From: Pseudomonadales bacterium
GTDB lineage: Bacteria; Pseudomonadota; Gammaproteobacteria; Pseudomonadales; Pseudohongiellaceae
Reading direction: 5' to 3'
Assembly (NCBI GenBank): GCA_012103535.1
Contig: WLWQ01000004.1
Coordinates: forward strand, 186,001 to 250,000
Length of the DNA stretch: 64,000 nt
This document shows positions 9,942 to 18,087 of the stretch, one piece after another. Under the pieces are notes generated by a model. The model did no database searches. It was not told the DNA's origin and saw nothing but the letters and a program-made list of their open reading frames with translations. A program made the position numbers and the translations under genes. Position 1 is the first letter of the stretch; every line of letters starts with the position of its first letter.

Positions 9942-12036
9942 CCTGAAAGTGAACGACTAGTGGTTTAGTTCCTTGTCCGCCTTCTTTTAACCAAGGGGTT
10001 CGATCTCCACTTGGCACCCAGATTCCACGTCCTGCCCATCCTCCATCGACATCATCGATGCGCCCTTCGAATCCCTTTGTGTAAAAACCCATGGGGTAGG
10101 GAACGCGTAGAGTCTGAAATTCTCCATCGACTAGTGCGTGTACGCCATCGAACAAGTTACCAGTAACAATCGGGACATCTTCTCCCAAGCCGAGGCTATT
10201 GTGCTGGTCAACCCAGGTGTAATAGCTGGACTCGACACTGTCATCGGGTAAATCTCTAAATCCTGGTCCGGGCAGCTGGTGGAAGGTCCAGCCCTCGGGG
10301 CAATGATCACCAGTAGCAGTTGGCCCATTCAGAGGGCCGGTGCATTTGCTGCGATCGAATTCACCAAGATGGCCACTGCCTAAGGACACCCAGATAACGC
10401 CATTCTTATCGATGTCTGCTCCTCTGGAAGCAAAACCAGGTAGAGGCACGTTGTATTTCTCGCCAAGGCCAGTTTCCGGATCGAAGCGAACAATTGAACC
10501 AGGATAGGCAAAGGCATTAGAGCCCCAGATCGAGCCGTCCGCAGGATTAGGCATTACTGCATAGAATCCTGCTCGTACGCGGGTATCTTTCTCCGGATCT
10601 TCGGCTTCACCTGGCTCATTCCATTCATCCACCTGACCGTTGCCATTGGTGTCTAGAATCAATGGGGACCAACCTTGAGCAGCGGCAGCATCACCAGTGC
10701 GCAGAAATTCTTCTGTATCCAACCAGCCCACCACGTTACCGCCGCCGCTTGTCCACAAGGTGTTGTTCTGATCATAGGCAAACTGCAAATGGTGAGTGCT
10801 GTAACAGGTGTCGATAAAGGTGTATTCCTCAGTCTCTGGATCGTACATAGATAACTGTCTGCCAGCCCTTTCGGTTGGAAACAGTTGTGCCGATGGATGA
10901 GCGGAGCCTGCTTTGCAAAAATCTGGATTGTCAGGGCCGCGAATGCGCGCTGTGTACCAGACTCGGCCAGCCTGATCCAACATCGGATTATGCGCATTTG
11001 CCTTGCTGTCCCAGATAACCTGGTCTCCCCAGTAAGGTGAAAGTGCAGAAGGCGGAGTCGAGGCAGTTGTTGGCGTGTCTGCATCTCGAACTGGTGCATT
11101 AATTACCCAGGAAGTGTTGTTTACTGGATCCAATACTGGAAATTCATCGGTGCTTAATTCTGGCGCGCCATACAAGGGTACGTTTCCATTTACGGTTGGA
11201 TCACGGCGATCTGTACCAGACAGGTCGTGCATGTAGGCTTGTGGGTTCGACCAATCCCTGACGGTAACTACTACATTGCGCTCAATGCCCGCAGGTCGAT
11301 CTGGTTTGGCGTGCGGCAATTCGCCATCTGCGATTCGTTGAGTCCAATCACCCAGGTATTTAAATGGCACGCCATCTAATCTTCCAGCTAATTGATTAAA
11401 CATTCCTTGGCCAGCCTGGCCAGATAGTACGCGGCGCATCCATGCTTCTTCGTGAGTTTCGAAATCACCTAGAGCCGGTGAAATTGTACGGGTTGATTCC
11501 TGGCCGAGTTGATGACAGCCAACGCAGCCCATGTTTTTCATCCAGGTAAGGTAGGCATTCAAACCACCTGCCACATTTTCCAGTTCATCTTCACTCGGCA
11601 AGCCCATCATCGAATACCAATAAGCTGCTGGATAGACTTGCGCCGCTACTGCGTCGTCGGCAGCCGTAACTGCCTGCAAATCAATTTCGGTGCCAGGTCT
11701 ACCATTTAATTTAGGAGAGTCGGCCAGGCCGTATCCGCGGGTCCAGACTTGATACTCAGCTTCGGGAAGATTAGGAATCAAATAGCGACCCTGTTCATTG
11801 GTAACAACAATGCGGGCGAAGAATGTGTCGAATTCTCCAGTTTCGGCGATTACCCAAATCCCGGCCTCGGTTCCCGCGCTACTCGATACGGTGCCGCTGA
11901 TTACGTTACTGGCGATTGGGGTAGAGGGTTCGCTGACCGTGTTTTGCGCCGCAACATCTGGTTGCGATGATTGCTCGCTACAACTTAATAAGAGCAGAGA
12001 ACTTACGAATATTAGCAATAGTGTTTTTATTTTCAT
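9916..12036 (-). CDS. Lipoprotein with c-type heme motif and Vgb/NHL-like beta-propeller
   Basis: About 706 residues from the start chosen here (MKIKTLL), which has the ribosome binding site GGAGAG just upstream; the longest ORF begins at 12066 but adds a non-signal-like MIEIKFGERG. The N terminus is a lipoprotein signal with lipobox LLSC. An 80-residue carboxypeptidase-regulatory-like domain (SGTVSSSAG...GRYLIPNLPEAEYQVW) follows, then one heme motif, CVGCH, near residue 170, then a long propeller with repeated VWYTARI / LWTSGGG / IWGSNAFAYPG / IWVSLGSG blades, as in virginiamycin B lyase-like proteins. Probably periplasmic or outer-membrane anchored; substrate unknown. It sits divergent to the TonB receptor, so a joint uptake or oxidation role is possible. 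Confidence 0.65.
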   Translation of the reverse strand: MKIKTLLLIFVSSLLLLSCSEQSSQPDVAAQNTVSEPSTPIASNVISGTVSSSAGTEAGIWVIAETGEFDTFFARIVVTNEQGRYLIPNLPEAEYQVWTRGYGLADSPKLNGRPGTEIDLQAVTAADDAVAAQVYPAAYWYSMMGLPSEDELENVAGGLNAYLTWMKNMGCVGCHQLGQESTRTISPALGDFETHEEAWMRRVLSGQAGQGMFNQLAGRLDGVPFKYLGDWTQRIADGELPHAKPDRPAGIERNVVVTVRDWSNPQAYMHDLSGTDRRDPTVNGNVPLYGAPELSTDEFPVLDPVNNTSWVINAPVRDADTPTTASTPPSALSPYWGDQVIWDSKANAHNPMLDQAGRVWYTARIRGPDNPDFCKAGSAHPSAQLFPTERAGRQLSMYDPETEEYTFIDTCYSTHHLQFAYDQNNTLWTSGGGNVVGWLDTEEFLRTGDAAAAQGWSPLILDTNGNGQVDEWNEPGEAEDPEKDTRVRAGFYAVMPNPADGSIWGSNAFAYPGSIVRFDPETGLGEKYNVPLPGFASRGADIDKNGVIWVSLGSGHLGEFDRSKCTGPLNGPTATGDHCPEGWTFHQLPGPGFRDLPDDSVESSYYTWVDQHNSLGLGEDVPIVTGNLFDGVHALVDGEFQTLRVPYPMGFYTKGFEGRIDDVDGGWAGRGIWVPSGDRTPWLKEGGQGTKPLVVHFQVRPDPLTP

Positions 12037-12234
12037 CCCGCGCTCTCCGAATTTTATTTCAATCATGATCTCCAGCTTACAGAAATTGTACGGCGCTTAA
12101 AGCCTTCCTCGCTGGTTTGACCTTTGGGGAAGACTAATCGTAGAGGCTCAGGAAATTCAGTGGGATTAGTGCTATGATGCAGCCCAAACAAAACTTCCGA
12201 ATATTCAATCTAAACAGTTAGTTAGGAAAAGAAA
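12037..12234. promoter_or_regulatory. Divergent intergenic region, lipoprotein / TonB receptor
   Basis: Some 200 bases that must hold promoters for both divergent genes. A Shine-Dalgarno-like TTAGGA lies at about 12222-12227, 7 nt before an ATT codon (12235) that begins the signal-peptide-encoding reading frame of the receptor. I see no clear operator palindrome. Confidence 0.4.
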
Positions 12235-14385
12235 ATTATCTTATCAAGGCCACTAAGCAGAGCCTTCACCGGTCTTATTTTGATGCTGCCGGTAGCAGTC
12301 TTCGGGCAGGATGAAATAACAGGGACTGATTCTACCGTCACCTATCCCGCTTCTTATTTTTCACAGTATTCACCGGTATCGGTGAACGACATGCTGGAGC
12401 GCATACCCGGTATCGATCTGGCCTTGGGTGGAGCGACTTCAGAGCTGGAAAGTCGTTTTCGTGGCGGAAATCGCGGGCTCGGTGGCTCATCACAGATTCT
12501 AATCGATGGAAAACGCCTGGCGGGAAAGGCCAATGAAGCCCGCAGCCAACTGGATCGAATCGCCGCAGAAGATGTGGAATACATTGAACTTGTCCGCGGT
12601 ACTTCCAGCGACTTGGATGTTCAAAATTCCGGCCAACTAATAAATATCGTACTGCTGGAGTCTGCTTCCGGATCCAGCTATGGAGTCGAGCTGGGTATGC
12701 GGCATTTTCAGGACGGCTCAGTAAAACCGGAGGCGACACTTTCCCTAACAGGGCAAAGCGGTAGTTTTAACTACTTAGTTAGCGCAGATATGGCTCCAGG
12801 GTATCGGGTTGAAGAATCGTTAGAGCTAAGTATGCATTCCGATCTTAACTTCAATGAAATAATTGAGTTAGAGCGGGAGATTGATCAAACCAATTACAGA
12901 TTTAATTCCAATTTAAGCTGGGATTTCAACAATGGCGATCGCATTGCCTTAAATCTGCTTTATGGTGAAACTGATCCGCCCAGCAAACTACTTCGTGAAA
13001 TAACCGACTATAACGGAGCGAGTCCTATAGTCACTTATGAGCGGGAGCGAGTTCCCGCAGAGGCCTACAATTGGGAAATTGGAGGTGACTATGAACGCAA
13101 CTTTGCCAACGGCGGGAAGTACAAATTATTGTTTATCGTTAATGATAGAGTTGGCGATACCACGCGGGAGCGCTTCGATATCGCAAATTTGGGTGACATA
13201 GAAAACAAAAATTTATTTCTAGATTCCAATAGTAGTTACCAGGAAAAAATAGTGCGGACGTCCTATACCTGGAATGTGGCAGCAGATCAGGGCATAGAAG
13301 TAGGAGTCGAGGGCGCACAAACTACTCAAGACTCTGCGCTCTTATTGGGCTTACCGCTCGGCGGGGAACATTCGGAGCAGCATGGCGGTTTAACAGCGGT
13401 TGATTTACCGAATGCGATCTCCACCGTAGAAGAAATTCGTTATGAGGGATTTGCCGTTCACAATTGGCGTATTAATCCGCGTATGTCTTTAGAAAGTTCT
13501 CTAGTTGCAGAATATTCTGAGATCGAACAATCCGGTGATATTTACAACAAGCGAGATTTCGATTTTCTAAAACCCAAATTCGATTTTCGCTATGACCTGA
13601 ATAACTCATCTCAATTTCGATTTACTTTGGAAAAATTTGTTGCGCAACTAAGCTTTGCAGATTTTTCAGCAAACACCAATGAAAGGGATGAAGACCAAGA
13701 CACCATTGCTGGTAATCCCGAATTAGTACAGCAGCAGAGCTGGCGCTATACCGCCTATTTCGATTATCGGCTACCCAATGATGGTGGCGTGGTGAATACC
13801 CGACTTTTCTATTACGACTTTGAAGATGACATCGGCCGAATCGATATTTCTCCTTCTCCAACGCAGTTAGAATCCACCAATGGTAATGTTGGAGATGGCA
13901 GGGTCGTAGGACTCGATGTTAATGCCAGCGTCAGATTGAGCATGCTAAATCTTCCACAGGCATTGGTTACGGCCGGATTGCTTGTGCAAGATTCCAAAAT
14001 TTTTGACCCCTTAATTAACGATGATCGAAAAGTCGTTCCATACGACCGAGGTGGATTTAACCTGGGGTATAGGCATGATGTTTCCAGCTTGGGTCTCAAT
14101 TACGGTTTTAACTATCAAGATAGATTCGATGGTAATCGCGCTTTTTGGGATATATACAATATTTATTATATTGGCTCACGCAGTAATTTAATGCTCTTCG
14201 CAGAAAAGACTGGCTGGCTAGGTCTGACTTATAGATTAGAGGCCATTAATGTGCTTGATCACGAACAAAAGAATGAAAGACGCCGCTACGTCGGTTATTT
14301 TCGTGATGATGTTCTTGATGAGATCGAAAGATTCTATGTAACAGATGGGGTCAGGTATACCTTTAAAATTCGTGGAACATTTTAG
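12235..14385 (+). CDS. TonB-dependent receptor, probable AUU start
   Basis: An outer-membrane receptor of about 716 residues. The plug domain is recognisable near the N terminus (DMLERIPGIDL, ILIDGKRLAGK, DVEYIELVRGTS) and the rest is a 22-strand-type barrel ending in aromatic FKIRGTF. The only canonical start candidates (TTG 12280, ATG 12283) would cut the signal peptide in half. The frame is open back to the TAG at 12223 and encodes RPLSRAFTGLILMLPVAVFG, a normal signal peptide, but that stretch has no ATG, GTG or TTG. ATT at 12235 lies 7 nt after AGGA and is the likely initiation codon, unless a start codon was lost by mutation or error. Ligand unknown; there is no obvious TonB-box siderophore signature. 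Confidence 0.75.
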   Translation: MILSRPLSRAFTGLILMLPVAVFGQDEITGTDSTVTYPASYFSQYSPVSVNDMLERIPGIDLALGGATSELESRFRGGNRGLGGSSQILIDGKRLAGKANEARSQLDRIAAEDVEYIELVRGTSSDLDVQNSGQLINIVLLESASGSSYGVELGMRHFQDGSVKPEATLSLTGQSGSFNYLVSADMAPGYRVEESLELSMHSDLNFNEIIELEREIDQTNYRFNSNLSWDFNNGDRIALNLLYGETDPPSKLLREITDYNGASPIVTYERERVPAEAYNWEIGGDYERNFANGGKYKLLFIVNDRVGDTTRERFDIANLGDIENKNLFLDSNSSYQEKIVRTSYTWNVAADQGIEVGVEGAQTTQDSALLLGLPLGGEHSEQHGGLTAVDLPNAISTVEEIRYEGFAVHNWRINPRMSLESSLVAEYSEIEQSGDIYNKRDFDFLKPKFDFRYDLNNSSQFRFTLEKFVAQLSFADFSANTNERDEDQDTIAGNPELVQQQSWRYTAYFDYRLPNDGGVVNTRLFYYDFEDDIGRIDISPSPTQLESTNGNVGDGRVVGLDVNASVRLSMLNLPQALVTAGLLVQDSKIFDPLINDDRKVVPYDRGGFNLGYRHDVSSLGLNYGFNYQDRFDGNRAFWDIYNIYYIGSRSNLMLFAEKTGWLGLTYRLEAINVLDHEQKNERRRYVGYFRDDVLDEIERFYVTDGVRYTFKIRGTF

Positions 14386-14388
14386 TAT

Positions 14389-15675
14389 ATGGTAAATAAA
14401 GATTTTGATTTAGTAATTTTCGGTGCCACTAGTTTTGTCGGAAAAATTCTGTGCGAATACTTAGTGGGTGAACATCTTGAGCCCAATCTGAGTTGGGCGA
14501 TGGCTGCCAGGTCGCAATCCAAGCTAGATGCCTTAAAGCAGGAGTTGGGGCCTAACGCCGCGAGTATCCCCTTAATAGTCGCAGATTCATTCGACACTGA
14601 AGCATTGCAGACACTTTGTGCACAAACTCACGTAGTAATTTCCACGGTCGGACCTTATGCACTTTATGGGGAAGAACTTATAAAGGTTTGTGCCGAGAGT
14701 GGTACAGATTATTGTGATTTAACCGGAGAAGCGCAATGGATTCGGCGAATGATCGCGGAATATAGTGAAACCGCAAAAGCGTCCGGGGCTAGAATAGTCA
14801 ATTGTTGCGGATTCGATTCCATACCTTCAGATCTAGGTGTCAAATTTTTGCAGCAGCACGCCCACTCTAACTTTGGTAACTACTGCAATACGGTAACTAT
14901 GCGGGTAAAAGCAACTAAAGGTGGTGCGTCAGGTGGTACCATTGCCAGTGCTATCAATATTTACAAAGAAGCAGCATCGAATCCCGAGTTACGAAAAGAA
15001 CTTCAGGACTATTATTCTCTCTGCCCGGATGAGCACGGCAATGAGGTAAAGCAACGTACAGTCAATCTCGAATACGATGAGGATTTTAAGTCCTGGGCAG
15101 GCCCTTTCATTATGGAAGGCATTAACACTCGAGTCGTATTGCGCAGTAATGCCATTGCTGAATCAAAATACGCCGAACAATTTGAATACAACGAAGCAAC
15201 ATTAACCGCGGATGGATCTGAAGGAGAAAAGAAGGCCAAACGACTCGCTCAATTTTCCCGAATCGGAACTGTTTTTCTGGCAATTGCCCCCCTCCGCGCC
15301 ATCATCACCACCTTCTTTTTACCTAAGCCAGGAGAAGGCCCTTCCCCGGAGGAGCAAAATGCGGGTTTCTTCGATTTGCGCTTCTGCGGAAAAACAATAA
15401 ATGGCGAAGAGGTCCGAGTGAAAGTTACCGGCGACCGGGATCCAGGTTACGGCTCCTCAGCCAAAATGTTGGCTCAGGCAGGCATTAGTCTAAGAAGGGA
15501 TGTAGACAAAGGAGAAGTGGCTGGTGGATTTTGGACGCCTGCCACAGTCTACGGAGATAGACTCATCGAAAGATTGCAATCTTTTGCCGGATTAACGTTT
15601 GAATTGCAATCCGTAAGCAAGGCTGAACTTATGAACACAGATGAAGTTGATGATGAAGTTGATGATGAAGGATAG
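14389..15675 (+). CDS. Saccharopine dehydrogenase-like NAD(P)-binding protein
   Basis: A 428-residue protein with an N-terminal Rossmann fold (DLVIFGATSFVGKILCEYL) and the body typical of the SCCPDH / trans-acting enoyl reductase group: VISTVGPYALYGEEL, GTDYCDLTGE, IVNCCGFDSIPSDLG. True saccharopine dehydrogenase activity is unlikely; relatives act on lipid or polyketide intermediates (Rv2449c-type) or are uncharacterised. It starts 3 bp after the TonB receptor stop with no good ribosome binding site, which suggests translational coupling. The C terminus is an acidic tail from a 12-bp tandem repeat (EVDDEVDDE). Confidence 0.75.
   Translation: MVNKDFDLVIFGATSFVGKILCEYLVGEHLEPNLSWAMAARSQSKLDALKQELGPNAASIPLIVADSFDTEALQTLCAQTHVVISTVGPYALYGEELIKVCAESGTDYCDLTGEAQWIRRMIAEYSETAKASGARIVNCCGFDSIPSDLGVKFLQQHAHSNFGNYCNTVTMRVKATKGGASGGTIASAINIYKEAASNPELRKELQDYYSLCPDEHGNEVKQRTVNLEYDEDFKSWAGPFIMEGINTRVVLRSNAIAESKYAEQFEYNEATLTADGSEGEKKAKRLAQFSRIGTVFLAIAPLRAIITTFFLPKPGEGPSPEEQNAGFFDLRFCGKTINGEEVRVKVTGDRDPGYGSSAKMLAQAGISLRRDVDKGEVAGGFWTPATVYGDRLIERLQSFAGLTFELQSVSKAELMNTDEVDDEVDDEG
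15640..15670 (+). repeat. 12-bp tandem repeat, acidic C-terminal tail
   Basis: The unit GATGAAGTTGAT occurs two and a half times in frame, giving the acidic repeat DEVDDEVDDE just before the stop. It may vary in copy number between strains by slippage. Confidence 0.7.
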
Positions 15676-15713
15676 GTGAAAAGGACAGGAGAAGTTGAGA
15701 TAAAGAATTGGTA

Positions 15714-17084
15714 CTAAAAAGTGAAAGTAGCGCTTGTGTAAAAATACTTAGGTTCATTGTTGCTCAAGTTTTTCGCTTCTAAGTATACGCCCCCGGTTTC
15801 AATCCTAAGATTTCCAGGAATTACATCCCATCTAAAGCGAAGTTGAAGATGCTGGCCCAAATATCGACCACTAGCACCAGTCTTGTCTCTGATGCCAGTG
15901 CGCCCCCAGGTATCTTGCGAATCTGCTAACCAAAAATGTCGATAAGATGCCATTAGAGAAACATTGTCTAAAACATCTGCAAATAACCTAATTCCTGGAG
16001 TAATAATGTTTGAGCGATTAAAAGGATCGTACAGACCAAACACAGCGAATTCGAATGTTGTAGGCCCAAATAAGGAATCAAAGCGTTCGCTGTCTTGATC
16101 GTATGGATTATTGTCACCACTGGCATAGTTAAACTCAGCCAGCACTCTCAGATTGGATGGTACATCAAAGCTGTAGCCCAGCATGAAATACTGAAAGAAT
16201 GCACGATTATCCAAATCGATTCGATCAGTCGCAGCACTGGAAGAACGACGCTCTCCTAACTGCATGATGGTTTCTATTTCGAATTCATAATCATTGCGGG
16301 CAGGAAGTTTTCTTAATCTAAATCCGAAAGTGTCAAAATTTCGATTTCTGGTACTAACCTCTGAAGTGTCTTTCTCTCTTATTGCGTAGTAAAAAAGTTC
16401 AGTGCTAAGTCCTGTGAATAAATTAGGTAAAGTAGTATGGATGCCATAAAACCGCTGTGCGTCACTGGATTCATCCGCTTTGTAATCGTTATCTAATTGA
16501 CTGTCGAAATCTTCTGGAAGGCGTCTTACGATTTGGGAGGCCATGATGCGTGTATGGCTGTCGTTGGGTCCGTCGTGATGAATTACCAGGCCATCGAATG
16601 CATTAATCGTATTTCGGAATCTGTTCCGAGCCATAATTCTTCTACTGCCCCAATCTTCGGTAAATCTCCCTAATCTCACCCAAGTATTGCGATTGGCGCC
16701 AAATCGATAGCCTATATTTGCTTGCAGAAAATCAGTGGTGTTAACTGTACGGGATTTCAGAAAACTATCTTCGTCCGCCAATTGCTGGCGCATATCAGCA
16801 AATTCTATTTGCGAAGTAAATCCGCCAACATTGTATTCGGCGTTGAGGAGTGTCCTGATTGCTAGAACTTGATCGTTGTCACTGGCACCGACTTGTACAT
16901 TATCTGAGATATTTTCAAAGCGAGTCCGATGCACCAAGCCAAGGGAAAATCCCTGGTCTAATCCCAGAGTTTCATTTAACCGAATAGGTCCTTCGGCGGC
17001 GGAACTGACTGCCACAAAGAATAAGCTCTGTAGCAAAATTCCTGATAGAACGAACCGAATGAGAGCAGAACTTTTCAATAGCAT
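15714..17084 (-). CDS. Alginate export family outer-membrane porin
   Basis: A 456-residue protein with a signal peptide ending near SSAAEG (about residue 30). The mature part alternates amphipathic strands typical of an 18-stranded barrel; LGLVHRTRFENISD, NTWVRLGRFTEDWGSRRIMARNRFRNTINAFDG and the closing QLRFRWDV...FYTSATFTF match the Alginate_exp / AlgE-like family, including the conserved arginine-rich segment after the fourth or fifth strand. The terminal Phe is a BamA-type signal. No alginate biosynthesis genes are present, so the exported or imported solute is unknown; many such proteins are general porins for anionic substrates. Confidence 0.75.
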   Translation of the reverse strand: MLLKSSALIRFVLSGILLQSLFFVAVSSAAEGPIRLNETLGLDQGFSLGLVHRTRFENISDNVQVGASDNDQVLAIRTLLNAEYNVGGFTSQIEFADMRQQLADEDSFLKSRTVNTTDFLQANIGYRFGANRNTWVRLGRFTEDWGSRRIMARNRFRNTINAFDGLVIHHDGPNDSHTRIMASQIVRRLPEDFDSQLDNDYKADESSDAQRFYGIHTTLPNLFTGLSTELFYYAIREKDTSEVSTRNRNFDTFGFRLRKLPARNDYEFEIETIMQLGERRSSSAATDRIDLDNRAFFQYFMLGYSFDVPSNLRVLAEFNYASGDNNPYDQDSERFDSLFGPTTFEFAVFGLYDPFNRSNIITPGIRLFADVLDNVSLMASYRHFWLADSQDTWGRTGIRDKTGASGRYLGQHLQLRFRWDVIPGNLRIETGGVYLEAKNLSNNEPKYFYTSATFTF

Positions 17085-17560
17085 TGTTCTTATTATTTCA
17101 ATGATCGCGTTGGCGCTGCTTTATATCATTTATTGCTGCAAACAAGAAATTTGCACATTCAAATAGCATTAATTGGTAAGTGATGGTGAAAATCACCAAT
17201 GCAGTCATTCCACAAATAGAAAAAACAACGCAATATCAACAAGATAAAGAAATGGCATGGAATATGTATAGTTTAGGCAAACACGGTGGTTAAGGTTTTA
17301 TTATTGACCGCTAAAGCGTTAATGAATGAATTTGCTTACTGATTAGATGAAGAGAGTGCGTTTCACAGTGACTGTAACCTTGTTGAAAATGGGGCGTCTA
17401 ACAATTGAAACCCGAGAAAGAGTCTTCATGTTAAGGGTTTTTGCGCTTGGTTTCGGCTACAGGTCCAATCCTTTGGATCTGTAGCCGATTCCTTTTTCTA
17501 AATTACCTATTTATTCTTCCTCTTCTGCTACCAGAAAATGTTTAAGTTTCGGAGATAGTG
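17085..17560. other. 476-bp intergenic region with a strong hairpin
   Basis: No credible ORF. It holds a short inverted repeat TGGTGA-AAA-TCACCA near 17183-17197 and a much stronger hairpin at 17455-17486 (listed separately). The sequence from about 17270 to 17490 could be a small non-coding RNA or a leader of the 105-residue gene. Confidence 0.45.
17455..17492 (+). terminator. Strong 14-bp hairpin, terminator or attenuator
   Basis: GGCTACAGGTCCAA and TTGGATCTGTAGCC form a 14-bp stem with one G-U pair and a loop of about 4 nt, followed within a few bases by a run of five T (17492-17496). No annotated gene on the plus strand ends upstream, so the transcript it would terminate is unknown: a small RNA, or a leader of the next gene. 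Confidence 0.6.
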
Positions 17561-17878
17561 ATGGACATCGACACAACTAAAGTAAACGAGAAAATGGAAG
17601 AGCTATGGCCTCAGTTTCGAAGGTTGCTCTTACTTCAAGTAAAACTTTATATCGATGCATTTAGGGATATATTGCTTAGTGCGGTTTCCTTGGGTGCTTT
17701 TCTGATCGATGTCGTGCAGCGCAACACTGGTCCGGATTGTTATTTTGAACAAGTACTTAAGTTTGGACGCAAAACTGAGAGAGCCATAAATCTATTTAAT
17801 CAGTACGATCCAGAGTACCAGGGACCAAACACAGTAGATGGTGTAATTAACGATCTAGAGGATCGATTCAAAAGTTAA
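17561..17878 (+). CDS. Hypothetical 105-residue protein
   Basis: Not recognised. ATG at 17561 is 6 nt after GGAG, better placed than the GTG at 17558. The protein is largely helical: acidic start, then VNEKMEELWPQFRRLLLLQVKLYIDAFRDI with amphipathic character, one hydrophobic helix (ILLSAVSLGAFLIDVV) and a charged C terminus. The hydrophobic helix could be membrane-associated. A strong hairpin lies 70 bp upstream, and a membrane-bound AraC regulator follows. Confidence 0.55.
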   Translation: MDIDTTKVNEKMEELWPQFRRLLLLQVKLYIDAFRDILLSAVSLGAFLIDVVQRNTGPDCYFEQVLKFGRKTERAINLFNQYDPEYQGPNTVDGVINDLEDRFKS

Positions 17879-17979
17879 GTATTCGCAACTCCTCTGGCCG
17901 ATTTCCATGAGTTTTATGTTTTCAAAGTTGTTCGGGTATGGTCCTAACAGCACTCTGAAAAATCCTCAGGAAGGAATAC

Positions 17980-18087
17980 GTGCCAAATCCACTCCTGCTA
18001 TTTACAGCATAAATTGTCGCCATCTTTTCAGTACTCCTTCTTGCAGCTGGCTACTTAAAGATTGACCCTAGGGCAAACAGCGCTCGG
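17980..18087 (+). pseudogene. Lost 5' end of the AraC regulator gene (in-frame TAA)
   Basis: GTG at 17980 sits 4 nt after AGGAAGGA, the best ribosome binding site in the area, and is in the same frame as the AraC ORF. It reads PNPLLLFTA, then TAA at 18010, then IVAIFSVLLLAAGYLKID directly into the annotated ORF. Bridging the stop (for example CAA to TAA, one transition) gives a normal first membrane helix and a 363-residue protein. This is either a nonsense mutation, a sequence error or readthrough. Confidence 0.6.
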
